DNA of 64,000 nucleotides from Microbacterium sp. Marseille-Q6965. Lineage in GTDB: Bacteria; Actinomycetota; Actinomycetes; Actinomycetales; Microbacteriaceae. Below the pieces are notes generated by a model that searched no databases, was not told the DNA's origin, and saw only the letters and a program-made list of their open reading frames with translations. This document shows positions 46,409 through 56,680 of this stretch, piece after piece (position 1 is the first letter of the stretch; each line of letters begins with the position of its first letter). The DNA lies in NCBI RefSeq assembly GCF_946151065.1, contig NZ_CAMGZA010000001.1, forward strand, positions 1,116,001 to 1,180,000, in the 5' to 3' direction. The position numbers and the translations under genes were made by a program.

Positions 46409-47737
46409 CTATCCGATTCGCTCGCGGCGGCCGAGGATGCCCTGCGGCCGGACCAGAAGGATGATGATGAGGACCACCAGGGCGCCCGCGTACCGCAGGT
46501 CGGCCGGGATGAACAGGCTCGACATCTCGACGAGCACGCCGATGATGAGCGAGCCGACGAGCGCGCCGAACGCCGTGCCGAGACCGCCGAGCGTGACGGC
46601 GGCGAACACGAGCAGCAGGATCTGCGCGCCCATGTCCCAGCGGATGCCGGGGCGGTAGTAGGCGTAGAGGATGCCGGCGAGACCCGCCAGCGCGCCCGAG
46701 ATGATCCAGACCACGCGCACCACGTGGTCGACGTTGATGCCCGAGGCCGCCGCGAGCGAGGGGTTGTCGCTGATCGCCCGCGTCGCCTTGCCGAGCCTGC
46801 TGCGCGTCAGCCACAGCGCGAACGCGACGATGACGACGATGGAGATGCCCATCGAGACGAGGTCGTTCAGCGTGGTCGTGACCGCGCCGAACAGCGGGAT
46901 CGACACCGGCGGCACCATCGGCGGCAGCTGCTGGGTGTCGCCGCCGATGAAGAACTGGAAGACGTATCGCAGCGCCAGCGAGAGCCCGATCGAGAGGATC
47001 ATGAGCTGGACCACCCCGGTGCCGCGGCGGCGCAGCGGGCGCCAGATGGCCGCGTCGAGCACGAGCCCCAGCAGCGCGCTCAGCACGATGGCGGCGGGGA
47101 TGCCCACCCAGATCGGCAGCGCGAGCGAGGCGGGTCCGACGAGCGCCAGCGCGGCGATCGCACCGAATGTGACCATCTCGGCGTGGGCGAAGTTCGAGAT
47201 CCCCGTCGTGCCGAACACGAGCGAGAGCCCGACCGCGGCGAGCCCGAGCATGAGCCCGAAGTTGAGGCCGATGAAGAGGCGCTGCACGAGCTGGTCGACG
47301 AAGCTCGTCGTGTTGCGCTCGCCCTCGCCGATGAAGAAGTTCACCGTCAGGCGTCCGCCCTGCCCCATCTCCGAGGTCGTGACGTTGTTCTCGCCGTCGC
47401 CGTCGGCGTCCTCGAGCACCGCGATCCCCTCGGGCAGCGTCGACTCGTCGAGGGTCACGGTGTACTCGACACCGCGCTCGGGAACGCGCACCGACCAGCG
47501 CCCGTCGGCGTCGGTCTCGACCTCCTGCTCGCCGCCGGGGCCGTCGATCGTCAGCGCGACGCCCTCCAGCGGCTCGCCGTCGAGTTGCACGTTGCCGCTG
47601 ACGGAGTAGGGGTCGCCCTCGGCGGCGTGGGCCGGTTCGGGAGCCAGCAGCATCGCCAGGAAGGCGGCCAGCATCGTGGCCAGCGCGACGAGGGCACCAG
47701 TGCGCCTGCCCCGCGCGGGGACGGTCGTGGAAATCAT
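46409..47737 (-). CDS. livH: LivH-type permease with secreted N-terminal beta-sandwich domain
   Basis: This 442-residue protein joins a signal-like segment (GALVALATMLAAFLAMLLA, cleavage or anchor near AHA) to an extracytoplasmic domain of about 90 residues. That domain contains YSVSGNVQLDGEPLEGV and ETDADGRWSVRVPERG, the pattern of carboxypeptidase-regulatory or CNA-B-like sandwiches. A LivH permease of about 8 helices follows (FGLMLGLAAVGLSLVFGTTG onward). Ordinary LivH is about 300 residues. The extra domain could contact the lipoprotein binding protein or the cell wall. The ATG has GGAGGA 5 bp upstream. It heads the livHMGF operon and is divergent from guaB. Confidence 0.87.
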   Translation of the reverse strand: MISTTVPARGRRTGALVALATMLAAFLAMLLAPEPAHAAEGDPYSVSGNVQLDGEPLEGVALTIDGPGGEQEVETDADGRWSVRVPERGVEYTVTLDESTLPEGIAVLEDADGDGENNVTTSEMGQGGRLTVNFFIGEGERNTTSFVDQLVQRLFIGLNFGLMLGLAAVGLSLVFGTTGISNFAHAEMVTFGAIAALALVGPASLALPIWVGIPAAIVLSALLGLVLDAAIWRPLRRRGTGVVQLMILSIGLSLALRYVFQFFIGGDTQQLPPMVPPVSIPLFGAVTTTLNDLVSMGISIVVIVAFALWLTRSRLGKATRAISDNPSLAAASGINVDHVVRVVWIISGALAGLAGILYAYYRPGIRWDMGAQILLLVFAAVTLGGLGTAFGALVGSLIIGVLVEMSSLFIPADLRYAGALVVLIIILLVRPQGILGRRERIG

Positions 47738-47810
47738 GGATCCTCCGGGTCCGGCACCAGCGCCCGCTCGGGTTGTCGCCGGACGCCGATGTCCGACGGT
47801 AGAACCCTAA

Positions 47811-49445
<1,635 letters not shown>

Positions 49446-49473
49446 TCCGCCGCCGAATCCCACGCGCCGACAC

Positions 49474-49510
49474 GAAGCGGCCCCGCCCTCGATGAGGGAG
49501 GGGCCGCTTC
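49474..49510. terminator. Bidirectional terminator between guaB and fruA
   Basis: An 11-bp stem (GAAGCGGCCCC against GGGGCCGCTTC) continues, after one mismatch, into CCCTC/GAGGG with a 3-nt loop. It lies between the convergent stops of guaB and fruA. Confidence 0.72.
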
Positions 49511-49522
49511 CGTCGTCGTGGC

Positions 49523-51583
49523 TCAGCTCGCGACGGCCGCCGGCTGGCGCCGACGCGCGTAGCGCTTGAGGGCGACGATCGCGAAGCCGCCGACGAGCAC
49601 CCCCGCCAGCAGGGCGATCGCGAACCCCCATAGCGGGTCGATCGCGAAGAAGACGAAGGCGCCCCCGTGCGGGGCCCGCGACCCCACGAGCAGCAGGGTG
49701 CTGAGGAAGCCGGTGACCGCGCCGCCGAGCATCGAGGCCGGGATCACGCGCAGCGGGTCGGCGGCGGCGAAGGGGATCGCGCCCTCGGAGATGAACGACA
49801 GCCCGAGCAGCCACGCGGCCTTGCCGTTCTCGCGCTCGGGGGCGCTGAAGGCGGACCGGTCGAGCACCGTCGAGGCGAACGCCATCATGAGGGGCGGCAC
49901 CATTCCCGCCGCCATCACCGCGGCCATGATGTAGTACGGCACGGGGTTGGCGCCCGAGGCGTCGCCGAGGCTCGCCACCGCGAACGCGTAGGCCACCTTG
50001 TTGATCGGGCCGCCCAGGTCGAAGCACATCATGAGGCCGAGGATCACGCCGACGAGGGGCAGAAGACCCGAAGCCGCCAGCCCGTTGAGCCCGTCGGTGA
50101 GGGCGTTCATGAGGGCCGCGATCGGCGCGGCGAGGAACAGGATCAACAGGCCGCTGGCGAAGATGGATCCCAGCAGCGGGATGATCACGACGGGCATGAG
50201 CCCGCGCAGCCAGCGCGGCACCGACAGCGACCCCAGCCACAGGGCCGCGAGGCCGGCCAGCACGCCGCCCACGATGCCGCCGATGAAGCCGGCGCTCGTG
50301 AGCACCGCCACGGAGCCGGCGACGAAGCCGGGAGCGATGCCCGGGCGATCGGCGAGCGCGTACGCGATGTACCCGGCGAGCGCGGGCACGAGGAAGCTCA
50401 TGGAGATGTTGCCGATCGCGAAGGCGACGGCGCCGAGGTACTGCAGCAGGCCGCCCTCGGGCAGGTTCCACAGCGCGTTCTCGACCGCGATCGTGCTGGC
50501 GACGTCGCTGATGCGGTACCCGCCGAGCAGGAAGCCCAGCGCCATCAGCAGGCCGCCGCCCGCCACGAACGGGATCATGTACGACACGCCCGTCAGCAGC
50601 ACGCGCTTGATGCGCGCGCCCAGCGACTCCGCCGCGCCCTGTCCCTCCCCGGCCTCGGCCTCGGCCCCCGTGGCCGCCACGCGCTCGGCCGCGGGGTCCT
50701 CCACGGCGCGCACGGCGCGGGAGAGCAGCTCGTCGGGGCGCTCGATGCCCGCCTTCACCGGGCCGCGCACGACCGGCTTGCCCGCGAACCGCTGCGGCTC
50801 GCGAACGTCGACGTCGACCGCGAACACGACGGCGTCCGCGGCCGCGATCACGGCCGGGTCGAGGGCCGCGTAGCCGCTGGATCCCTGGGGCTCGACGTGC
50901 AGCTCGACGCCGCTCTTCTTCGCGGCGGCGCTCAGCGCGTCGGCGGCCATGTAGGTGTGCGCGATCCCCGTGGCGCAGGCGGTGACCGCGACGATCCGGG
51001 CCGGACGCCCGCCGACGCGAAGCCCCTCGGCGTCGGCGGCCGGCGCGGCCGCGGCCGGCGTCGCGTCGGCTGCCGGCGCCGCGACGTCCGGAGCTGCCCC
51101 GGTCGACGGCGCGGCGACCGCGTCCCCCTGCGTCTCCTCGCCGATCGCCCGGCGCACGATCCCGACCACCTCGTCCGCGTCGTCCGCGGCGCGCAGCGCT
51201 GCCAGGAAATCCTCGTCCATCAGGTTACGGGCGAGCGTCGAGAGCACCGCGAGGTGCTCCTCGGCGGCCGTGTCGGGAGCCGCGATCATGAAGACGATGT
51301 CGCTGGGCTCGTCCTCGGCACCGAAGTCGACGCCCGGCTTCAAGCGGGCGAACGCCAGCGACGCCTGGCTCACGACTGCGCTCTTGGCGTGCGGGATGGC
51401 GATGCCGCCGGGAAGGCCCGTCGCATCCTGCTCCTCCCGCTTCCACGCGGCGGCGAACAGGGCGTCGGCGTCGGTCGCGCGGCCCTGCGCGACGAAGCGG
51501 GCCGACAGTGCGCGCAGCACGCTGCGACTGTCGGGCCCGAGGTCCTCGTCGAGACTGACGAGCTGCGGGGTGATGGTGGACAC
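49523..51583 (-). CDS. fruA: PTS fructose transporter subunit IIABC
   Basis: The 686-residue protein fuses the three PTS modules for fructose uptake. IIA occupies residues 1-145 with the phosphorylated His65 in GGIAIPHAKS. An Ala/Pro linker leads to IIB (about 185-285) with the phosphorylated Cys203 in VTACATGIAHTYMA. The IIC membrane domain (about 320-675) has several helices starting at VSYMIPFVAGGGLLMALGF. It takes phosphate from EI and HPr, which are not in the window, and delivers fructose-1-phosphate to FruK. The GTG start has a very strong GGAGGAG site 5 bp upstream. It is last in the fruR-fruK-fruA operon. Confidence 0.95.
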   Translation of the reverse strand: MSTITPQLVSLDEDLGPDSRSVLRALSARFVAQGRATDADALFAAAWKREEQDATGLPGGIAIPHAKSAVVSQASLAFARLKPGVDFGAEDEPSDIVFMIAAPDTAAEEHLAVLSTLARNLMDEDFLAALRAADDADEVVGIVRRAIGEETQGDAVAAPSTGAAPDVAAPAADATPAAAAPAADAEGLRVGGRPARIVAVTACATGIAHTYMAADALSAAAKKSGVELHVEPQGSSGYAALDPAVIAAADAVVFAVDVDVREPQRFAGKPVVRGPVKAGIERPDELLSRAVRAVEDPAAERVAATGAEAEAGEGQGAAESLGARIKRVLLTGVSYMIPFVAGGGLLMALGFLLGGYRISDVASTIAVENALWNLPEGGLLQYLGAVAFAIGNISMSFLVPALAGYIAYALADRPGIAPGFVAGSVAVLTSAGFIGGIVGGVLAGLAALWLGSLSVPRWLRGLMPVVIIPLLGSIFASGLLILFLAAPIAALMNALTDGLNGLAASGLLPLVGVILGLMMCFDLGGPINKVAYAFAVASLGDASGANPVPYYIMAAVMAAGMVPPLMMAFASTVLDRSAFSAPERENGKAAWLLGLSFISEGAIPFAAADPLRVIPASMLGGAVTGFLSTLLLVGSRAPHGGAFVFFAIDPLWGFAIALLAGVLVGGFAIVALKRYARRRQPAAVAS

Positions 51584-51645
51584 GATCTCCTCCTCGAATG
51601 CGGTGCGGCGGTGGAACCGCGCGGGTGATGTCGGGCCGGGCCGGG

Positions 51646-52656
51646 TCAACCGACCGGGCGCACGGGGATCTCTCCCCGCGGAAGGTCGGCGGGGCCGGCG
51701 AGCTGGGTTCCGGGCAACGCTGCGGTGGCGGAGCCGTGCCGGATCGCGGAGCGCAGTCGCCCGGGGGCGTCCTCTCCCGCCAGGTCGGCGAGCAGGTAAC
51801 CGGCGAGTGCGCTGTCGCCGGCGCCCACCGTGCTGCGCACGGCGGTGGGAGGGGGCGCGGCGGCGCTCGCGCCCTCGCCGTCGACGAGCACCGCCCCGTC
51901 GCCGCCCAGCGTGATGAGCGCGGCCCGCACCCGCTCGGGCACGAGGGCCCGCGCGAGCGCCGCGGCGGTACCCGGCGGATCGGCCGCCAAGCGCTGGCGC
52001 AGCCGCCGGTCGTCGCCGTCGGCGGTCGGTGCGCCCGCGTCGGCGGTGGGGCCCAGAGCCCGCACGAGGTCGAGCAGCTCGTCCTCGTTGGGCTTGATGA
52101 GGTCCGCGCCGCACCGTGCGACCACGTGCGCGAGCGCCGGACCCGACGTGTCGACCGCGATGCGCGGGGGCCGTGCCGCGCGGGCGCGCACGGCGTCGAC
52201 CACGTCGACGTAGAAGTCCGGTGCGACGCCACGCGGAAGGGATCCGCACAGGGCCAGCCAGTCGGCTCCGTCGGCGGCGGTCACGACGGCGTCGACCAAC
52301 GCCCGCGCCTGCGCGTCGTCGAGCACCGGACCGGGCAGGTTGATCTTGGTGGTCTCGCCCGCGGGGTCGGTCAGCGTGAGGTTGGCTCGCACGGGCGCAT
52401 CGATCGGCACGATGCGCAGGCGAAGGGCAGCCGGCGCCGCCCCCTCCGCGAGGGCACGGTAGGGGTCGTCCGCCGCCAACGGCAGCACCGCCGTCGCCTC
52501 GCGGCCCGCGGCGGCGACCACGCGCGCGACGTTCATGCCCTTGCCGCCGCCGTCCTCGCGCACCGCGACGGCCTGCTGCACGTCACCCGGACGCAACGGC
52601 TCCCCCAACGACACGGTGCGGTCGAGCGACGGGTTCATGGTCAGCGTGACGATCAC
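51646..52656 (-). CDS. fruK: 1-phosphofructokinase
   Basis: The 336-residue PfkB-family kinase phosphorylates fructose-1-phosphate to fructose-1,6-bisphosphate. The first signature REDGGGKGMNVARV is at the N-terminus; the second, VRSTVGAGDSALAGYL, holds the catalytic Asp. The GTG start overlaps the fruR stop (GTGA), with GGAGG 10 bp upstream inside fruR, so fruK translation depends on fruR. FruA follows 62 bp later. This gives the classical fructose pathway in one operon. Confidence 0.93.
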   Translation of the reverse strand: MIVTLTMNPSLDRTVSLGEPLRPGDVQQAVAVREDGGGKGMNVARVVAAAGREATAVLPLAADDPYRALAEGAAPAALRLRIVPIDAPVRANLTLTDPAGETTKINLPGPVLDDAQARALVDAVVTAADGADWLALCGSLPRGVAPDFYVDVVDAVRARAARPPRIAVDTSGPALAHVVARCGADLIKPNEDELLDLVRALGPTADAGAPTADGDDRRLRQRLAADPPGTAAALARALVPERVRAALITLGGDGAVLVDGEGASAAAPPPTAVRSTVGAGDSALAGYLLADLAGEDAPGRLRSAIRHGSATAALPGTQLAGPADLPRGEIPVRPVG

Positions 52657-53432
52657 GGCGTCCACACCTCCACGTCCGCCTCGGCGAGGGCCCGCGCCAG
52701 CGTCTCGCCGGGGGCCCGGTCGGTGACGAGCACGTCGATCTCGTCGAACCGCGCGAACTGCTGCAGCGACTCCTCCTCGAACTTCGAGGCGTCGGCGAGC
52801 AGGATCCGGCGCCGGGCGGCGCGGATGATCGCCCGCTTCACCTCCGCCTCCTCGGGGTCGGGCGTGCTCGCGCCGAACCCGGCGGACACGCCGTTCGCGC
52901 CGATCAGGGCGACGTCCGGCCGCAGCGCGTCGATGGCCGCCACGGTGGCCGCCCCCACGGCCGCTCCGGTGAGGCCGCGCACCCGTCCGCCCAGCGTGGT
53001 CAGCTCCGCGAACCCGGCCGAGGTCAGGCCCGCGGCCAGCACGACGGAGTGCGTGACCACGTGCACGCCGCCGCCGTCGAACCACCGGGGCAGCAGCTCG
53101 GCCACGGCACCGGTCGTCGTGCCCGCGTCGAGCAGGACCGAGCCGGTGAAGCCGCGCCCGAGGCCGTCGAGCGCGCGCGTCGCGATGGCCCCCTTGGCCG
53201 GGCCGCCCCGGCGCTGGCGCTCGCGCAGATCCGCCTCGGTGGCGCTCCCCCGGTCGGGCGCGACCGCACCGCCGTGGACGCGACGCAGCGCGCCCGCCTG
53301 CTCGAGCAGCGCGAGATCCCTGCGCACCGTCTCGGTCGTGACCCCGAGCCGATCGGCGAGATCCGCCACCGACACCCGTGCCTCGTCGAGCAGCGTTCGC
53401 TCGATCAGTGCCCTGCGCTCCGTCGCGTACAT
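52653..53432 (-). CDS. fruR: DeoR family regulator of the fructose operon
   Basis: The 259-residue DeoR-type repressor has an N-terminal helix-turn-helix (VSVADLADRLGVTTETVRRDL, about residues 20-45) and a C-terminal sugar-phosphate sensing domain (LLDAGTTTGAVAELL, PDVALIGANGVSAGFG). It should sense fructose-1-phosphate and repress fruR-fruK-fruA. The ATG at MYATERRALI has GGAGGG 3 bp upstream; an upstream in-frame start adds residues unlike the family. It is first in the operon, and its promoter region is AT-rich with TGTG repeats that may be its own operator. Confidence 0.9.
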   Translation of the reverse strand: MYATERRALIERTLLDEARVSVADLADRLGVTTETVRRDLALLEQAGALRRVHGGAVAPDRGSATEADLRERQRRGGPAKGAIATRALDGLGRGFTGSVLLDAGTTTGAVAELLPRWFDGGGVHVVTHSVVLAAGLTSAGFAELTTLGGRVRGLTGAAVGAATVAAIDALRPDVALIGANGVSAGFGASTPDPEEAEVKRAIIRAARRRILLADASKFEEESLQQFARFDEIDVLVTDRAPGETLARALAEADVEVWTP

Positions 53433-53453
53433 CACCCTCCCTCGGATGCAAAG

Positions 53454-53482
53454 ACGATACAACACAGTCCCACATAAACCAA
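53454..53482 (-). promoter_or_regulatory. Candidate fruR promoter and TGTG-repeat operator
   Basis: On the minus strand TTGGTT (-35) and TATCGT (-10) are 17 bp apart, the -10 lying 22 bp before the fruR ATG. TGTG occurs four times between about 53457 and 53492, some inside the promoter, and TGTGTTG recurs 20 bp apart. This AT-richer stretch stands out from its GC-rich surroundings. The DeoR-type FruR could bind these repeats. Confidence 0.45.
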
Positions 53483-53514
53483 CACATTCACAGGGGCGGC
53501 GCCTCCGCCGCGCA

Positions 53515-53558
53515 CGCCAGAGCCCCGCCCCTCCGGAGGGAGGAGCGGGGCTCTGGCG
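53515..53558 (-). terminator. Terminator of the amino acid-binding lipoprotein gene
   Basis: A perfect 14-bp stem (CGCCAGAGCCCCGC against GCGGGGCTCTGGCG) encloses a CCTCCGGAGG palindrome. It lies 12 bp after the stop of the binding-protein gene and upstream of the fruR promoter. Confidence 0.75.
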
Positions 53559-53570
53559 GTCAGGGGCTGA

Positions 53571-54842
53571 TCAGCCCTCGTACGGGGTGTACGTGTTGTC
53601 CGGCCCGTACTCGTAAATGTTGATGAAGCCCTCGGTGGGGTCGCCGACCTCGTCGAAGGTGATGGGGCTCGACGGGCCGTCGTAGTCCGCCACGCCGCCG
53701 CCGAGGATGATGTCGGCGCAGGCCTGGAAGGACTCGCACTTCTCGCCGTCGCCGGATCCGCCCGAGACCTCGATGAGCTTCTCGGCGATCGCGGCCGAGT
53801 CGGTCGACTGTGCCGCAAGCGACGCGAGCGCCAGCAGGATCGTGGCGTCGTACGACTCCGGGGCGTAGGTGTAGTCGGTCAGCGCCTCGGTGCCGGACTC
53901 CTCCACGAAGCCGTCCAGCCCGTCGATGAACTCCTGCACCTGGTCCGGCGTCGGGCCCGGGTAGGTGCCCTTGGCGCCCTCGAGCAGGCCGGCGGGGAAG
54001 TCCGCCTCGTAGGAGGCCATGTTGCCGTCCACGAGGAAGACGTTCTCGGCGTCGAAGCCCTGCTCGATGAGGCTCGGCAGGATCGTCTTCGCCTCGTCGA
54101 ACGAGATCACCGTGATGGCGTCGGGGTCGGCCGCCAGCACCTCGGAGATCTGCGAATCGAACGACGTGTCGCCCGGGTTGAACGTGGGCGCCGCGACGAC
54201 CTCGCCGCCGGCCGTCTCGAACGACTCGGTGATGTAGTTCGCCAGGCCCGTGCCGTACGAGTCGTTCAGCACGATGAGTCCCAGCGTCTGGTGGCCGAGC
54301 TCGGCGACGAAGTTGCCGTGCACCTCACCCTGCAGCACATCGGACGGGGCGGTGCGGAAGTACAGGCCGTTGTCGTCGTACGTCGTGAAGGCGTCGGACG
54401 TGTTGGCCGGCGAGATCTGGATGACACCCGCGCCGGTGACCTGGTCGATGAACTGCAGCGAGACGCCCGACGACGCGGCGCCGATGATGGCGGCCGGGTC
54501 CTCGCTCAGCAGGCGCGGGATCTCCGCCTCGTACGCCTTGTTGTCGAGGTCGCCGGAGTCGCCGTGCACGACCTCGACCGTGAGACCCGTGGTCTCGGCG
54601 TACTCGTTGATGAGCGACTCGGCGTAGTCCACGCCGGCGATCTCGGGCGGGCCGAGGAACGCCAGCGAGCCGGTCTGCGGCAGCGCCGTGCCGATCGTGA
54701 GCGTGAGCTCCTCACCGGGGGTGACCGGCTCGGCGGTGTCGTCGGGGGCGGCTTCGGTGCCGCCGGCGCAGCCCGCGAGCACGAGCGACGCCGTGCCCGC
54801 GAGGGCGGCGAAGCCGAGCAGCGCCTTCCTGGATCGAACCAT
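53571..54842 (-). CDS. livJ: Branched-chain amino acid-type ABC transporter substrate-binding lipoprotein
   Basis: The 423-residue protein is a type I periplasmic-binding-fold lipoprotein. A signal peptide ends in a lipobox, LAGC, with Cys25. The fold signatures IGTALPQTGSLAFLGPPE and IGAASSGVSLQFIDQV bind the ligand carboxylate/amine through Ser and Gly residues. It is 5.8 kb downstream of the livHMGF operon, separated from it by guaB and the fructose operon, and has its own terminator. It is the obvious candidate partner but may serve another transporter. The ATG (MVRSRKALLG) has AAAGGA 8 bp upstream; the longer open frame is not used. The upstream region is AT-rich with no clear promoter. 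Confidence 0.88.
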   Translation of the reverse strand: MVRSRKALLGFAALAGTASLVLAGCAGGTEAAPDDTAEPVTPGEELTLTIGTALPQTGSLAFLGPPEIAGVDYAESLINEYAETTGLTVEVVHGDSGDLDNKAYEAEIPRLLSEDPAAIIGAASSGVSLQFIDQVTGAGVIQISPANTSDAFTTYDDNGLYFRTAPSDVLQGEVHGNFVAELGHQTLGLIVLNDSYGTGLANYITESFETAGGEVVAAPTFNPGDTSFDSQISEVLAADPDAITVISFDEAKTILPSLIEQGFDAENVFLVDGNMASYEADFPAGLLEGAKGTYPGPTPDQVQEFIDGLDGFVEESGTEALTDYTYAPESYDATILLALASLAAQSTDSAAIAEKLIEVSGGSGDGEKCESFQACADIILGGGVADYDGPSSPITFDEVGDPTEGFINIYEYGPDNTYTPYEG

Positions 54843-54985
54843 CGGGTGTGTCCTTTCGAAATGGGTTCCGCGGGATCGGGTTGAACACATCGCCCACGGT
54901 TGGAGGCACGTTACCCCGGGGTTTGTTTCCGGTATGTTTTCGCGACGTTTAATGACTGAGCAAACTGCTCAGCGACACCGGATCG

Positions 54986-55936
54986 TTATCTTGCGCGCGC
55001 GCGACGCGTGCGCCGCCCCTGGCGCACCATGTCGACGATGAGCAGGGCGCAGGCGATCCACACGATGACGAAGCCCGCCCAGCGCTCGGGCGGCATCGGC
55101 TCGCCGAGCAGGAAGGCGCCCGTGACGAACTGCAGGATGGGCGCGACGAACTGCAGGAGACCGACCGTGGTGAGCGTGACGCGGCGCGCGCCCGACGCGA
55201 ACATCAGAAGGGGCACGGCCGTGGCCACGCCCGCGAGCGCCAGCAGCACGGCGTGCATCGGCCCCGCCGTGCCGAACGTGATTCCCGTCGTCATCGCGAC
55301 GATCACGAGCTGCACGATCGCGATGGGCGTGAGCCAGAAGGTCTCCAGCGCCAGTCCGCTGACCGCGTCGACGGCTCCGCCGATCCGGTTCTTCACGAGG
55401 CCGTACAGGCCGAAGCTCGCGGTCAGCGCGAGGGCGATCCATGGCACCGAGCCGTACGCGACCACGATGACGAGCACGGCGACGACCGCGATGCCGATCG
55501 CCGCCCACTGCAGTGGTCGCAGCCGCTCGTGCAGCACGAGCACGGCCAGCAGGACGGTGGCGATCGGGTTGATGAAGTAGCCCAGGCTCGCCTCGACGAC
55601 GTGCCCCGACTGGGTCGCGATGAGGAACGCCTGCCAGTTCACGTAGATCAGCACGCCGGCGACGGCCGTCCACAGCGCGAGCCGCCGGTTGCGCAGCACC
55701 GCGATCATGCGCGACCAGCCCCGCGCGACGGTGAGCACGACGGCGCAGAAGACGAGCGACAGCAGCACCCGCCACCCCACGACCTCCCACGGGCCCGTCG
55801 GCGCCAGCGCCACGAAGTACAGCGGCAGGAAGCCCCACAGCAGGTACGCGCCGAAGGCGTAGCCGGTGCCGAGCACGCGCTCCCGCTCGGGGTCGACGGC
55901 GCGGACGGAGGAAGGCACGGGCACGGGCACGGTCAC
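54986..55936 (-). CDS. rarD: EamA family transporter RarD
   Basis: The 316-residue membrane protein has about ten helices in two EamA halves, each starting with a hydrophobic turn-rich helix (GTGYAFGAYLLWGFLPLYF and LALTASFGLYGLVKN). The YFINPIATVLLAVLVLHE motif is typical of RarD. RarD exports or imports small molecules of unknown identity (chloramphenicol sensitivity in E. coli). The start is GTG and the C-terminus is Arg-rich (RQGRRTRRARAR). It is a single-gene unit after the groES terminator. Confidence 0.88.
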   Translation of the reverse strand: MTVPVPVPSSVRAVDPERERVLGTGYAFGAYLLWGFLPLYFVALAPTGPWEVVGWRVLLSLVFCAVVLTVARGWSRMIAVLRNRRLALWTAVAGVLIYVNWQAFLIATQSGHVVEASLGYFINPIATVLLAVLVLHERLRPLQWAAIGIAVVAVLVIVVAYGSVPWIALALTASFGLYGLVKNRIGGAVDAVSGLALETFWLTPIAIVQLVIVAMTTGITFGTAGPMHAVLLALAGVATAVPLLMFASGARRVTLTTVGLLQFVAPILQFVTGAFLLGEPMPPERWAGFVIVWIACALLIVDMVRQGRRTRRARAR

Positions 55937-56019
55937 CGATTCAGGCTACTCGCCCCGTCGCGAGCGCCTCCCGAGCCGCCCAGCCAGATGACGCGCGAAT
56001 CCCGCCGATCCGGGTACGA

Positions 56020-56054
56020 CGAAGGCCCGGCCCCTGTCGGGATCCGGGCCTTCG
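56020..56054 (-). terminator. Terminator of groES
   Basis: A perfect 11-bp stem (CGAAGGCCCGG against CCGGGCCTTCG) lies 11 bp after the groES stop, so groES is transcribed alone. Confidence 0.72.
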
Positions 56055-56065
56055 CGAAACGCGTG

Positions 56066-56362
56066 TCAGCGAACGACGACCGCGAGGACGTCGCGTGCCG
56101 AGAGCACGAGGTACTCGTCGGCGCCGAACTTCACCTCGGTGCCGCCGTACTTGCTGTACAGGACGCGGTCGCCGACGGCGACGTCGAGCGGGACGCGGTT
56201 GCCGTTGTCGTCGATGCGGCCGGGGCCCACGGCCACGACCTCGCCCTCCTGGGGCTTCTCCTTGGCGGTGTCGGGGATGACCAGACCGCTGGCGGTGGTC
56301 TGCTCGGCCTCGACCTGCTTGATGACGATGCGGTCCTCGAGCGGCTTGATGGAAACCGACAC
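56066..56362 (-). CDS. groES: Co-chaperonin GroES
   Basis: The 98-residue co-chaperonin caps GroEL rings. The N-terminal strand [16 protein letters not shown] and the mobile loop [18 protein letters not shown] are conserved, and the [10 protein letters not shown] stretch at the base is typical. The GTG start has GAAGAGG 5 bp upstream. Two CIRCE elements control the promoter, so it is a HrcA-regulated heat-shock gene. No groEL follows; RarD lies downstream after a terminator, which means GroEL is encoded elsewhere. Confidence 0.95.
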   Translation of the reverse strand: MSVSIKPLEDRIVIKQVEAEQTTASGLVIPDTAKEKPQEGEVVAVGPGRIDDNGNRVPLDVAVGDRVLYSKYGGTEVKFGADEYLVLSARDVLAVVVR

Positions 56363-56401
56363 GGTGTACCTCTTCTTTCCTGTGCTGTCAGAAGACTTGA
56401 G

Positions 56402-56428
56402 TTCGCACTCTCGCGCGGAGAGTGCTAA
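56402..56428 (-). promoter_or_regulatory. CIRCE element 1 (HrcA operator) of groES
   Basis: The inverted repeat reads TTCGCACTC, nine bases, GAGTGCTAA, with one mismatch to the CIRCE consensus TTAGCACTC-N9-GAGTGCTAA. It lies just downstream of the -10 and covers the expected transcription start of groES. Confidence 0.85.
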
Positions 56429-56432
56429 CGCC

Positions 56433-56461
56433 AGTGTAGGGACGTACTGGCACTCTCGCAA
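56433..56461 (-). promoter_or_regulatory. groES promoter between the CIRCE elements
   Basis: On the minus strand TTGCGA (-35) and TACACT (-10) are 17 bp apart. The -35 overlaps CIRCE element 2, and element 1 starts 4 bp after the -10. HrcA at these sites would block RNA polymerase. Confidence 0.6.
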
Positions 56462-56473
56462 CGCGAGTGCCAA
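56447..56473 (-). promoter_or_regulatory. CIRCE element 2 (HrcA operator) of groES
   Basis: The repeat reads CTGGCACTC, nine bases, GAGTGCCAA. The arms GGCACTC and GAGTGCC are perfectly complementary and keep the N9 spacing. It is a second CIRCE copy 45 bp upstream of the first and overlaps the -35. Confidence 0.75.
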
Positions 56474-56680
56474 TCACCCCTGACGCCCGTCGCATACCAC
56501 ATCGGCTCCGACGTCGCAAAACGGCTGTACAGCTCCCGGTCATCTGCGCGTAGACTGCCCGCCATCAGGATGGTTCGTAAGGGGCGCGAACCGATCGGTA
56601 CATCGATCGTGCCGGCCGCCCAGCCGCGCACGCGGCGGGGTGCGGCGCTGCGGCGTCTTCCCCGCCAGGGAGAAGAGAAC
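56474..56680. other. Non-coding leader between groES regulation and hsp70-like gene
   Basis: This is the outer half of the 318-bp gap between groES and the Hsp70-like gene. A TAGACT hexamer at about 56551-56556 could be a -10, but no well-spaced -35 is seen. The ribosome site AGGGAGAA lies 7 bp before the Hsp70 ATG. An in-frame ATG at 56570 extends the frame into the leader, but the added residues look unlike the family. Confidence 0.35.

Noticed and set aside
51584..52249. Longer fruA reading frame reaching into fruK
   Set aside because: The added residues are Arg/Pro/Gly-rich shadow sequence. The GTG at 51583 has a very strong GGAGGAG site and fits the IIA domain start.
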